Source: F23-B02 sp963613665
Lineage (GTDB): Bacteria > Bacillota > Clostridia > Oscillospirales > Oscillospiraceae
Reading direction: 5' to 3'
Length of the DNA: 45,889 nt
Assembly (NCBI GenBank): GCA_963613665.1
Contig: CAVEAL010000018.1
Coordinates: forward strand, 1-45,889
A program made the position numbers and the translations under genes. The notes under the pieces were generated by a model, which was given only the letters and a program-made list of their open reading frames with translations, was not told where the DNA came from and did not search any database. Below are positions 32,398-38,737 of this stretch, in pieces (position 1 is the first letter of the stretch; every line of letters starts with the position of its first letter).

Positions 32398-33063
32398 TTA
32401 TCTTGCTCCGTTGCCGCTGAAAACAACTTCAAATGTTTTCAGAATGCATATAAGATCCATTTTGACCGAACGATTTTCTATGTATTCCATGTCGTATATG
32501 ATCTTCTCTTCGGGCTTGAGCTCATAGCCGCCGTTTACCTGCGCATATCCCGTAAGTCCGGGAATGACAGCCATTCGATTTGAAAAGCCGACTATATATT
32601 TTTCAAATTCATCATAGAAGCATGCTCTTTCGGGGCGCGGACCGACGAAACTCATGTCGCCCTTCAGGATGTTCCAAAGTTGCGGCAGCTCATCCAGTCG
32701 TGTCTTGCGGAGGAACGCGCCAAAGCATGTGCAGCGTTTATCCTCAAGGTCGGCCCATCTCGGGCCGTCTCGCTCGGCATCTCTATGCATGGAGCGAAAT
32801 TTGTATATTGTAAACGGCTTTCCGTTTAAACCGAGGCGCTCCTGCCTGAAGATTGCCGCGCCCGGTGAGTCTATGACAATAATGAGTGCAATAATGAGCA
32901 TCGGTATCAGCAGAACAACAAGGCTCAGCAACGAGAGCACTATATCGAAAGCGCGCTTCACGGCTTTATATAAAGTTTTCTCTCTGAGAATCGGCGTTGT
33001 CACATGAAATACAGGCTGTTCCGATAACTTGGTCTCCGTGCAATCTACCACCGCCAAACTCAT
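32398..33063 (-). CDS. Initiating undecaprenyl-phosphate sugar-1-phosphate transferase
   Basis: A 221-residue bacterial sugar transferase (CpsE/WbaP C-terminal type). ATG 33063 (MSLAVVDCTETKLSEQP) has GGAG 10 bases upstream. One membrane segment (FDIVLSLLSLVVLLIPMLII) leads to the catalytic domain: SPGAAIFRQERLGLNGKPF, YKFRSMHRDAE, FLRKTRLDELPQLWNILKG, DMSFVGPRPER and the Asp-Glu pair in TRLDELPQL. It transfers a sugar-1-phosphate from a UDP-sugar to undecaprenyl phosphate, the first step of the repeat unit. It is the first gene of the EPS operon and begins 44 bases beyond the left inverted repeat of the invertible segment. Confidence 0.92.
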   Translation of the reverse strand: MSLAVVDCTETKLSEQPVFHVTTPILREKTLYKAVKRAFDIVLSLLSLVVLLIPMLIIALIIVIDSPGAAIFRQERLGLNGKPFTIYKFRSMHRDAERDGPRWADLEDKRCTCFGAFLRKTRLDELPQLWNILKGDMSFVGPRPERACFYDEFEKYIVGFSNRMAVIPGLTGYAQVNGGYELKPEEKIIYDMEYIENRSVKMDLICILKTFEVVFSGNGAR

Positions 33064-33106
33064 CTGTTCCACATCTCCGTATTCCTCTCTCCGTGCGCAA
33101 TCATCG

Positions 33107-33131
33107 TTTTCGCAGAGTGGGTCGCTCTGCG
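33107..33131. repeat. Left inverted repeat (IRL) of the invertible segment
   Basis: A 25-bp repeat, identical in reverse complement to 34566-34590. It begins TTTTCGCAGAGTGGGTCGCT and ends CTGCG. Inside are two 7-bp arms, CGCAGAG and CTCTGCG, around a 7-bp non-symmetric spacer (TGGGTCG), the form of a tyrosine-recombinase core site. Lies in the 5' leader of the EPS operon, 44 bases before the first start codon. Confidence 0.92.
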
Positions 33132-33140
33132 GGAAAACTG

Positions 33141-33171
33141 CAAAAACGGCCGGATTTCCACAAGCTCCGGC
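33141..33171 (-). terminator. Terminator after the recombinase gene
   Basis: On the minus strand GCCGGA (33171-33166), an 11-base loop and TCCGGC (33154-33149) are followed by CGTTTTTG. It lies inside the invertible segment between the recombinase stop and IRL, so it should block recombinase transcripts from entering the EPS operon in this orientation. Confidence 0.65.
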
Positions 33172-33212
33172 AGTTTCAGGCTCACGATGACACAGAAGTC
33201 TGACTGCGCAGT

Positions 33213-34325
33213 TCAGAAACCGACTGAGGCGAGCTTGTTCATATTGGCTCGTTTGAGCTCCATCGACGAATGAACATAGCGTTCCAGCGTGATGGTCGTA
33301 TTGGCGTGGCCGAGCACCTCGGACAGAGATTTGATCTCGAAGCCGACCTCGACGGCACGGGTCGCAAAGGTGTGCCGCAGCGTATGTGCATGAACGCCCT
33401 CCAAGCCGCAATCCTTGGTGTACTTGCTAATGCGGTATTGCAGGGCTCTCGGCTCCATATAGTCGGCATTGCCGGTCAGGACATACGCTTCATCACTGCG
33501 TCTCATTTTTTCGCACAGACTCGCCGTGTAATCCGTCATGGGAATGGTGCGGACTGAGGTACCGCTTTTCGGTGTGCCGATCAAGATCTTAGTGCGGCTC
33601 ACGCCGTCGGGATCTATGTCATGCAGGCGCTGGAGCGTTGCGCTTATGCATATGGTCTTCTCGGCGATATTTATATCCTTCCACTTGAGCGCCGATAGCT
33701 CACCGATCCTTATGCCGGTGAGCAGCATGAGCAGAACTCCGAATTTGCAGCTGTCCATGTCGTTCAAAAGATATTTCGCAAAACGCTCCTGCTCGTTGTG
33801 CGACAGCACACGGGACTCCTTTTTCGCATCCTTGGGGTAGCTTATATCTATCTGCGCAAGCGGCACGGATGAGTGCTTCGAGGTGTATTTCATAACGCTG
33901 CGCAGAACGCTCAGAATATCCTGCACGGTTTTCGCAGAAAGCCCATCCTCGGTGAGCAGCTCGTGCGTAAACTCCTCGACCACTGCGTCGTTTATCCCCG
34001 CCGGAAAGCATGCGCCGAGCTTCGGCTCGATGTGCTTTCGCAGTATGGCTTCATATTTAATGTAAGTAGACTCCCGCACGCCGTCCCGCTTAAAACGCAG
34101 CCACTCGCCGCAGTAAAACGAGAAACGGTGCTTTGAAGTAACCTCGGGCGGAGTCTTTCCGCTTAAAAGCTCCGCCTTTATTTTTGTCACCTTGTCCTTT
34201 GCCTCACGGTATGTTTTGCCGTAGCAGAAACCGTATTTTATCTTTCCGGACAGCTCCCGTCCTTTCACATACCGAGCCTCCCAGCGCCCGTCCTTACGCT
34301 TAAAAATGTTTTCACCCTTTGCCAT
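33213..34325 (-). CDS. Tyrosine recombinase (invertase of the EPS promoter segment)
   Basis: A 370-residue integrase of the phage-integrase family, starting at ATG 34325 behind GGAGGT. An N-terminal AP2-like arm-binding domain (KDGRWEARYVKG; GKTYREAKDKVTKIKAELLS) is followed by a SAM-like core-binding domain (about 70-155) and the catalytic domain with Arg206 (LLTGIRIGELSALKW), Lys near 253, His314-x-x-Arg317 (HTLRHTFATRA), His340 (EVLGHANT) and the nucleophile Tyr350 (TLERYVHSS). All catalytic residues are present. It lies inside the segment bounded by perfect inverted repeats next to the EPS operon and not next to the prophage, so it most likely inverts its own segment. It is transcribed from a promoter at 34441-34469 through a long palindrome. 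Confidence 0.92.
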   Translation of the reverse strand: MAKGENIFKRKDGRWEARYVKGRELSGKIKYGFCYGKTYREAKDKVTKIKAELLSGKTPPEVTSKHRFSFYCGEWLRFKRDGVRESTYIKYEAILRKHIEPKLGACFPAGINDAVVEEFTHELLTEDGLSAKTVQDILSVLRSVMKYTSKHSSVPLAQIDISYPKDAKKESRVLSHNEQERFAKYLLNDMDSCKFGVLLMLLTGIRIGELSALKWKDINIAEKTICISATLQRLHDIDPDGVSRTKILIGTPKSGTSVRTIPMTDYTASLCEKMRRSDEAYVLTGNADYMEPRALQYRISKYTKDCGLEGVHAHTLRHTFATRAVEVGFEIKSLSEVLGHANTTITLERYVHSSMELKRANMNKLASVGF

Positions 34326-34407
34326 GCTGCCGACCTCCGATATTTATTTTTCCCTCGCGGGATACACCTATTTTAGCGAAAACATCTGCCGTATTTGTGA
34401 CTGCCGC

Positions 34408-34439
34408 TTTGACTGCGCAAAATCTTTTGCGCAGTCAAA
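34408..34439. promoter_or_regulatory. Perfect 15-bp palindrome at the start of the recombinase transcript
   Basis: TTTGACTGCGCAAAA (34408-34422) and TTTTGCGCAGTCAAA (34425-34439) form an uninterrupted inverted repeat with two bases between. It covers the expected transcription start of the recombinase gene. The word TGACTGCGCA in each arm recurs at 33201-33210 near the gene's stop, so it may be a binding site for the recombinase itself or for a regulator. Confidence 0.65.
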
Positions 34440-34440
34440 A

Positions 34441-34469
34441 ATATTATTTGCAGCATAGCTAATCGACAA
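34441..34469 (-). promoter_or_regulatory. Promoter of the recombinase gene
   Basis: Minus strand TTGTCG (34469-34464), 17 bases, TAATAT (34446-34441). Moderate match; the start would fall within the palindrome at 34408-34439. It runs back to back with the outward promoter at 34508-34536. Confidence 0.55.
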
Positions 34470-34507
34470 AAGGGTCATAAATTATTCATTAATCTCATCC
34501 CAAGATA

Positions 34508-34536
34508 TTGATTTCATGGTCGGAATATGGTAAACT
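34508..34536 (+). promoter_or_regulatory. Outward promoter, EPS promoter after inversion
   Basis: TTGATT (34508-34513), 17 bases, TAAACT (34531-34536), with an extended -10 (TGG just before it). It fires rightwards through IRR in this orientation. After inversion it would face the EPS operon with a leader of about 90 bases. Confidence 0.65.
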
Positions 34537-34565
34537 CATAGTGTTTTTAAGCTTACAAGTGCCTT

Positions 34566-34590
34566 CGCAGAGCGACCCACTCTGCGAAAA
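34566..34590. repeat. Right inverted repeat (IRR) of the invertible segment
   Basis: Exact reverse complement of 33107-33131, with the same CGCAGAG / CTCTGCG arms; here the spacer reads CGACCCA. The opposite order of the spacer in the two repeats means recombination inverts rather than deletes the DNA between them. Confidence 0.92.
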
Positions 34591-34643
34591 TTTTATGTGT
34601 TTTTGCTGAAATAGAGCACAATAAGCATAATAAAAAGGCACAT

Positions 34644-34880
34644 TCACTGTCGAATGTGCGGATATAGATACAGCAAAGACCCTGTGAGTACAGAATTTTC
34701 GTACTCACCGGGGCTTTGTGGGTTATTGATGATTGTTGGGAAAAGTATGCCTGAATCGTCAGGGACAACGAATGCAGACCGCAGCAGTCGATGGGGCCTC
34801 TCCCAAATTCTGTGTATCTTTTCATAGCCGATTCCGTGGCCACGAAGGATTGTAACGAGCTCTATTTGATTTTGATCCAT
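34644..34880 (-). CDS. Small ORF of unknown function (78 aa)
   Basis: Begins MDQNQIELVTILRGHGIGYE at ATG 34880. A tandem 10-bp repeat (ATGGATCAAA twice, 34881-34890 and 34871-34880 on the minus strand) places a second ATG at 34890. That first ATG is best spaced from GGAGGTGATC but opens a frame that ends after about 22 codons. Losing one repeat unit would put the best start in frame. The N-terminal part could be a small helix-turn-helix; the C-terminal half is compositionally odd and includes hairpin DNA. I do not recognise it. In the present orientation the outward promoter of the invertible segment would run antisense to it. Confidence 0.35.
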   Translation of the reverse strand: MDQNQIELVTILRGHGIGYEKIHRIWERPHRLLRSAFVVPDDSGILFPTIINNPQSPGEYENSVLTGSLLYLYPHIRQ

Positions 34881-34927
34881 TTTGATCCATTTTGATCACC
34901 TCCGGCTCTATGTATTGCTCTGAAACG

Positions 34928-34959
34928 AAAAAAAGTCAAGGCTCCGCAGAAGCCCTGAC
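34928..34959 (-). terminator. Terminator or attenuator
   Basis: Minus strand GTCAGGGCT (34959-34951), a 7-base loop and AGCCTTGAC (34943-34935), then seven T. It stands about 10 bases after a TATAAT box and before the ribosome site of the small ORF at 34644-34880, so it could be an attenuator in that gene's leader. Confidence 0.6.
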
Positions 34960-35286
34960 CCTTTGCATTATATAGTAGGAAAGCCATTTGATAAATATTT
35001 TTGTTCTCTATTTTTACCCGGAAGCTCAACTCGAACTCAGTTTACGGCGAAAATTAACGACCCATAAAATGCAACGGTTCGGGCGCGTAGACTATTCAAC
35101 GGCTTTGCCAAATAAGAACCGTAATTGTGATACGATATGTATTGCAACTGCGGTTCTTTTTCTGTGCCCTGAAAGCGGCTTGGCACAAGGCTTTTTCGCA
35201 TTTCTGCTTTCAAGATAAGTATCAGCGTATTAAAAACGCCGCCGTTTTTCACCGTAAAAACACCCCATTTTGAGGGGGAAATTCAC

Positions 35287-35325
35287 AAAAAAATAACGCC
35301 CTCCGCGGAAAAATCCGCAGAGGGC
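35287..35325 (-). terminator. Terminator of the flavodoxin/membrane-protein operon
   Basis: Minus strand GCCCTCTGCGG (35325-35315) pairs with CCGCGGAGGGC (35308-35298), followed by GTTATTTTTTT. It lies 26 bases after the membrane-protein stop. Confidence 0.85.
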
Positions 35326-35350
35326 ATGGGCTACAAGAGCCTTTTTAGAT

Positions 35351-35992
35351 TTAGCTGCAGTTTTGTTGTTTGGTAGGACAACGATAGTTAGACAGTGCGA
35401 AAATGTAAAAGACATCGAACACAAAGCAGATGATTCCCGTCACCAGAATGAACCAGTTTCCTTCCAGTGTGCCGTAAATCGTGGGCGGCAGCGTGCCGAT
35501 GCACTTGCACACGGCAATGGTCATGGACTGCCCTTTATCCGATTTGCGCTCTTTCAGCATGGAGAGGTATAGCAGACTCATAGCTACATTTTGCAGGTAG
35601 GCGGCGTACTTTTCACCCTCCACATTGCCGAACCAGCAGTAGAACAGCACTTGCAGCGCAATGCAGGCAGCGAATGCCAGAATGCTCCATGGGATGAACC
35701 ACTTGCGCTCTGTTTCGGTGCGGCATTCGGATTTTCCAAATTTAAAATAGGTGCAAACGATCACGCAGTCCAGCAAAAACCAGCAGGCATTGGCAATGGC
35801 CTGTGCACCTATGCTCTGACGGACAAAAATGTCGGTAAAGGCATAAAGCCCTTCCCATACAATATTTAACCCCAGCGCAAAGAGCGGCATGGCGTAGGTT
35901 TTCTGCTTGAAGCCAATGCGGATGCTGTCCACATAAACGATGGACCAGCAAATGCCGCTGATGACAATAAGGGTGTTGATCAAAAGCTCCAT
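35351..35992 (-). CDS. PaxB/Pyr4-like seven-helix membrane protein
   Basis: A 213-residue protein with about seven hydrophobic segments. The second has the pattern LNIVWEGLYAFTDIF and the last GIICFVFDVFYIFAL. In the fungal membrane terpene cyclases of the PaxB/Pyr4 type an acidic residue in a W-E-x-x-Y motif and a late Asp are catalytic, and both have counterparts here; size and topology also match. Bacterial homologues are mostly unstudied, so the reaction is unknown. The gene follows a flavodoxin gene by six bases and has no strong ribosome site of its own, suggesting coupled translation, and ends before a strong terminator. Recognition is from motif pattern only. Confidence 0.6.
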   Translation of the reverse strand: MELLINTLIVISGICWSIVYVDSIRIGFKQKTYAMPLFALGLNIVWEGLYAFTDIFVRQSIGAQAIANACWFLLDCVIVCTYFKFGKSECRTETERKWFIPWSILAFAACIALQVLFYCWFGNVEGEKYAAYLQNVAMSLLYLSMLKERKSDKGQSMTIAVCKCIGTLPPTIYGTLEGNWFILVTGIICFVFDVFYIFALSNYRCPTKQQNCS

Positions 35993-35998
35993 ACTGCG

Positions 35999-36472
35999 TT
36001 AGTTTTCCCGGCACATTGCCTGCACCTGCTTTATCCACGCATCGTAGTCACCCTTTTTGAAGGGACTGTTGTCAAACGGCAGCTTGATCTCCGCACCGGT
36101 GCATACCCGCTTCAGGTGCTTCATCGTCCAACTGATGCCGCTCATGCCGTAGGTGGCAAAGGGTATGACCACTTTGCCTGTCAGGTCGCACTTTTCAATA
36201 AAGTCCGCCACAAAGCGGGGAATGTCCTGCGCCCAGATAGGGTAACCCAGCAAGACAACGTCGTAGCCGCTCAGATCCGGGATTGGGGTAACAAACGCCG
36301 GAGAGACAGGAGCCTTCTTTTCCTTGCTGACTCGCAGACAGGCGGAAATGTAGTTGCCGTAGGCCTCCTCCGGTACGATTTTGATGGCTTCACAGTTCAG
36401 ATCGTTCTTTGCCTGCAAAGCGATTTTCTCCGTATTGCCGGAGCGGGAATAATAAATAATGATTGGTTTCAT
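35999..36472 (-). CDS. Flavodoxin-like protein
   Basis: A 157-residue single-domain flavoprotein. It starts MKPIIIYYSRSGNTEKIALQ, with the FMN phosphate loop Y-S-R-S-G-N-T, then VVLLGYPIWAQDIPRFVADF and VVIPFATYGMSG, the other FMN-contacting loops. It belongs to the Flavodoxin_4-type family. ATG 36472 follows AGGAGACC. It is the first gene of a two-gene operon with the PaxB-like protein and is divergent from a TetR regulator, with a shared palindromic operator. It probably serves as a redox partner or quinone reductase; the substrate is unknown. Confidence 0.88.
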   Translation of the reverse strand: MKPIIIYYSRSGNTEKIALQAKNDLNCEAIKIVPEEAYGNYISACLRVSKEKKAPVSPAFVTPIPDLSGYDVVLLGYPIWAQDIPRFVADFIEKCDLTGKVVIPFATYGMSGISWTMKHLKRVCTGAEIKLPFDNSPFKKGDYDAWIKQVQAMCREN

Positions 36473-36523
36473 AATAGGTCTCCTTCTCGTAAAAAGCTGT
36501 CCGCTTGACTTTTTTGTAAGAAC

Positions 36524-36552
36524 AGTATATTGTACATCTGTCGATATAACAA
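36524..36552 (-). promoter_or_regulatory. Promoter of the flavodoxin operon
   Basis: Minus strand TTGTTA (36552-36547), 17 bases, TATACT (36529-36524). The -35 box lies inside the left arm of the TetR-type palindrome. Confidence 0.7.
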
Positions 36553-36587
36553 CATCATGTTTTTGCGTTTGTGCTGTTATATCGACA
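36539..36587. promoter_or_regulatory. Operator palindrome between flavodoxin and TetR genes
   Basis: TGTCGATATAACA (36539-36551) and TGTTATATCGACA (36575-36587) are perfect inverted 13-mers separated by 23 bases. The left arm overlaps the flavodoxin promoter. It is the likely binding site of the TetR regulator encoded to the right. Confidence 0.75.
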
Positions 36588-36628
36588 CTCTATGCGTATA
36601 TGTTGAATTAAGCGGAAGGAAGGACCTT

Positions 36629-37195
36629 ATGCCAAAAGAAGAATTAAAAAGCCCACAACGCCGCACCCTGACAAAGCGGTTGATCCGGGAGGCAATGCTG
36701 TCAATGCTGAAAACCCGGTCGATCCAAGATATTTCCGTCCGTGAGCTGTGCGATGCTGCTGGGGTGAACCGCACCACGTTCTATAATCACTATGACGGCA
36801 TTTATGAAGTGCTGGGCGAGATCGAGGAAAACTTTCTGCTCCAGCTCACCGACGAAGGCGGCTTTACACACGGGCAGCTTGATCTGCCGCAGCATATTGA
36901 GCGGCTTTGCGAAAAGCTACGGCAGAACAAAGATACTGCGCTCCTGCTGCTGACAAACAATGCCGACCCCAATTTCTCAGCAAAGCTCATGAAGCTGCAA
37001 GCCTGTGGGCCAGTGTGGAGCGAAACAGCAAACAGCTATTCACCGGCTGAATATGAGCTTTTGGCGCAGTTTATTAGCGGCGGCGCCTATGCGATGGTCT
37101 GCCACTGGCTGGAAAGCGGCTGTCAACAAACGCCGAAGCAGGTAGCTACACTGATGACAACTGTAATTCAGAATGGGATTTTGCCGAAGCGATAA
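36629..37195 (+). CDS. TetR/AcrR family regulator
   Basis: A 188-residue regulator; ATG 36629 (MPKEELKSPQRRTLTKRLI) has GGAAGGA about 7 bases upstream. The HTH is at about 15-60: IREAMLSMLKTRSIQDISVR, then ELCDAAGVNRTTFYNHYDGI, a standard TetR signature. The C-terminal ligand-binding domain (about 70-188) is helical and variable. It is divergent from the flavodoxin operon with a perfect 13-bp palindrome between, so it likely represses that operon and itself until a ligand binds. The ligand is unknown. Confidence 0.9.
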   Translation: MPKEELKSPQRRTLTKRLIREAMLSMLKTRSIQDISVRELCDAAGVNRTTFYNHYDGIYEVLGEIEENFLLQLTDEGGFTHGQLDLPQHIERLCEKLRQNKDTALLLLTNNADPNFSAKLMKLQACGPVWSETANSYSPAEYELLAQFISGGAYAMVCHWLESGCQQTPKQVATLMTTVIQNGILPKR

Positions 37196-37199
37196 GAGC

Positions 37200-37745
37200 G
37201 AAAGTGTCTATCCACAAGTCATGACCACCCGTAAAACGGGTGGCATGCACCAGCCCTATAAGGGCATGCTGTTGGCGGCGCCTTAAGGCGCGCCGAAACG
37301 GTCTGCCGACCGCAAAGCCCTTACGAGCGGCCCCACCAAGTGGGGCTGTTCTTATTTGCTCTTATTAACCGACTCACCCGTAAACGGGTCATAGTATTCC
37401 TTGATCGTCATTTGATCCGTTATTTTATCCTCTGCCAGTTGATTTCGTATATATTCTGCAATCGCCTTCTTGTTCCTGCCTACTGTATCCACATAATAGC
37501 CTTTTATCAGCCCATATATTATCTGCCTGCGGTATTTTGGGGCGAACACTATGTGATATTTGCAATTCCACCTTGTATGTGCAAGGCTGTCTGTTTTTTC
37601 TTTCTTCTTTAACATGATATTCCTCCTTTGTCCTTTGGGATTTTGGTCGGCAATCCTGCTCCCATTTTACTTTGGAGGTTTATCTTTTTCTACTTATAGG
37701 TATAACCTTTTTTGAACCACGGGCACTGCCCGTGGTTTTCCGGGG
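37200..37745 (-). mobile_element. IS200/IS605-type element, internally deleted
   Basis: A short element on the minus strand with end hairpins: CCACGGGC / GCCCGTGG near 37718-37738 at its 5' side, and CACCCGT / ACGGGTG near 37228-37243 at its 3' side, as usual for IS200-type elements that use hairpin ends instead of inverted repeats. A strong hairpin (GCCCCAC / GTGGGGC, about 37331-37347) follows the transposase. The transposase is missing its middle, so the element is not autonomous. It lies between the TetR gene and the XRE-cupin gene. Exact ends are approximate. Confidence 0.75.
37352..37615 (-). pseudogene. tnpA: IS200 transposase TnpA with internal deletion
   Basis: An 87-codon frame with a good ribosome site (AAAGGAGG). 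Residues 10-35 (SLAHTRWNCKYHIVFAPKYR) are the normal Y1 transposase start and the end from GYYVDTVGRNKKAIAEYIRN onward is the normal C-terminus with the catalytic Tyr. About 65 residues between them, including the HUH metal-binding motif, are absent; the join is in frame. The protein cannot cut DNA alone. Confidence 0.85.
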
Positions 37746-37748
37746 GGC

Positions 37749-37789
37749 AAAAAACGGCCATGCAGCAGCGCGATGCTGACGCATGGCCG
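37749..37789 (-). terminator. Terminator reading leftward
   Basis: Minus strand CGGCCATGC (37789-37781) and GCATGGCCG (37763-37755) pair perfectly and are followed by six T. No minus-strand gene is seen to its right, so it may end antisense transcription from the regulator region before the IS remnant. Confidence 0.7.
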
Positions 37790-37894
37790 CTTCTTACGGA
37801 CAGCAGCGGCATATACTTACTGCAAAACCAATATTTACACGACGGAAAACAGTTCTCCTTATGCCTTTTTTAATGCACAAGCCTCAGCTGACTA

Positions 37895-37922
37895 TTGATT
37901 TATCTCGGATATATGGTATAAT
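37895..37922 (+). promoter_or_regulatory. Promoter of the XRE-cupin gene
   Basis: TTGATT (37895-37900), 16 bases, TATAAT (37917-37922) with an extended -10 (TGG). The start codon is 57 bases downstream. Confidence 0.75.
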
Positions 37923-37978
37923 CAAAAATCAACAAAAATCTAAAAAACGCGATTTTCAAAAGCATAAGGAGCCCCGAA

Positions 37979-38545
37979 ATGAAAGAAAATGCAGATTATG
38001 TCTGTGGGATCATCGCACACAACTTGAAAACCTTCCGTGAGAGGCAGAAGCTAAGCATGGATCAGCTCGCCGCACTTTCAGGAGTCAGCAAGAGCATGAT
38101 CGGCCAGATAGAGCGCGCTGAGACCAATACGTCTGTTTCTACTCTCTGGAAGATCGCGTCCGGCCTGCATGTTCCGTTCACATCCCTGATCGAGCACGGC
38201 CAGGAAAGCGTCATGCTCGTCGGCAAGGAAAATGTCGACATGATGCAGAGCGAGGATAAGCTCATGCGCCTGTATCCCTATTTCCCCGTCAGCGCAGACA
38301 GGCCCTTTGAGATGCTTTACATCGAGCTCGACCCCGGCGCCTCCAGCAGCTCGGAGCCTCACGCCGCAGGTACAATGGAATATCTGATCGTCTTCGGGGG
38401 CACGCTGGAGCTGTTCGTCGGTGCACAGAAGTATGAGGTACAGCCCGGCAGCGCGATCTCCTTCGCAGCCGATCAGCCCCATATGTACCACAATTCGAGC
38501 GATAAAACGACGACGCTGGTCAACATCGTGGTTTATAAGGACTAA
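37979..38545 (+). CDS. XRE-cupin transcription regulator
   Basis: A 188-residue regulator; ATG 37979 follows AAGGAG by 8 bases. The HTH is at about 10-65 (LKTFRERQKLSMDQLAALSG, VSKSMIGQIERAETNTSVST). The C-terminal cupin domain (about 105-185) has EPHAAGTMEYLIVFGGTLEL, then QPGSAISFAADQPHMYHN, the metal/ligand-binding beta-barrel common to XRE-cupin regulators of catabolic operons. It precedes the glycyl-radical-enzyme operon, which has palindromic sites after its promoter, and probably controls it in response to the substrate or a product. No ligand can be named. Confidence 0.88.
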   Translation: MKENADYVCGIIAHNLKTFRERQKLSMDQLAALSGVSKSMIGQIERAETNTSVSTLWKIASGLHVPFTSLIEHGQESVMLVGKENVDMMQSEDKLMRLYPYFPVSADRPFEMLYIELDPGASSSSEPHAAGTMEYLIVFGGTLELFVGAQKYEVQPGSAISFAADQPHMYHNSSDKTTTLVNIVVYKD

Positions 38546-38706
38546 GTAAATCTGAACACTATACTGCACCGGAATATAGCCGGGACTGTACAGAAATTTC
38601 TGCTGCGGCCCCGGTTTTGTTATGCCCTGATATGTCAATTTCACCAAATTACCTGCCTCGCATATGTTAGCATTACCTAAAATTATCAAAGAGATCGAAA
38701 AGCAGC

Positions 38707-38735
38707 TTGACTTATTTATGACGATGTAGTATGTT
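38707..38735 (+). promoter_or_regulatory. Promoter of the glycyl radical enzyme operon
   Basis: TTGACT (38707-38712), 17 bases, TATGTT (38730-38735). Palindromic operators follow at once. A weak terminator-like hairpin with a T-run, about 38578-38621, separates it from the regulator gene. Confidence 0.65.
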
Positions 38736-38737
38736 GG

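Larger units (their letters stand above)
33107..34590. other. Invertible promoter-recombinase segment controlling the EPS operon
   Basis: The two inverted repeats enclose 1434 bp with a tyrosine recombinase, its promoter and terminator, and a second promoter that points out of the right end. Inversion would bring this second promoter to the left end, about 90 bases before the sugar transferase start, and turn on the whole 13-gene, 19-kb EPS unit. In the assembled orientation no promoter of the segment faces the operon and the recombinase terminator stands before it, so this copy is OFF. Invertible promoters of capsule loci are known in Bacteroides and, more recently, in some Firmicutes; function here is inference from the layout. 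Confidence 0.85.
34881..35350. other. Gene-free stretch with several hairpins
   Basis: No convincing gene is seen. It contains the terminator-like hairpins at 34928-34959 and 35287-35325. A further plus-strand hairpin has arms AAGAACCG (35114-35121) and CGGTTCTT (35151-35158) and T residues after it; this is weak. A TATAAT box at 34972-34967 (minus strand) just before the first hairpin suggests a very short transcript or an attenuated leader for the 78-residue ORF. Confidence 0.4.
37616..37978. other. Gene-free stretch between the IS remnant and the XRE-cupin gene
   Basis: It holds the left end of the IS element (to about 37745), the terminator at 37749-37789 and the regulator promoter at 37895-37922. 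No gene is seen. Confidence 0.5.

Noticed and set aside
33213..34325. Integrase of the prophage in region A
   Set aside because: It lies 20 kb away beyond an EPS locus, inside perfect inverted repeats with a promoter, which fits an invertase and not a phage attachment module.
34553..34843. A 96-codon minus-strand open frame crossing the right inverted repeat
   Set aside because: It reads through the recombination site and a Cys/Leu-rich low-complexity stretch, lacks a ribosome site and overlaps the better-supported small ORF.
34988..35218. A 76-codon plus-strand open frame in the gene-free stretch
   Set aside because: No ribosome site, no recognisable pattern, and it covers a hairpin; left as non-coding.
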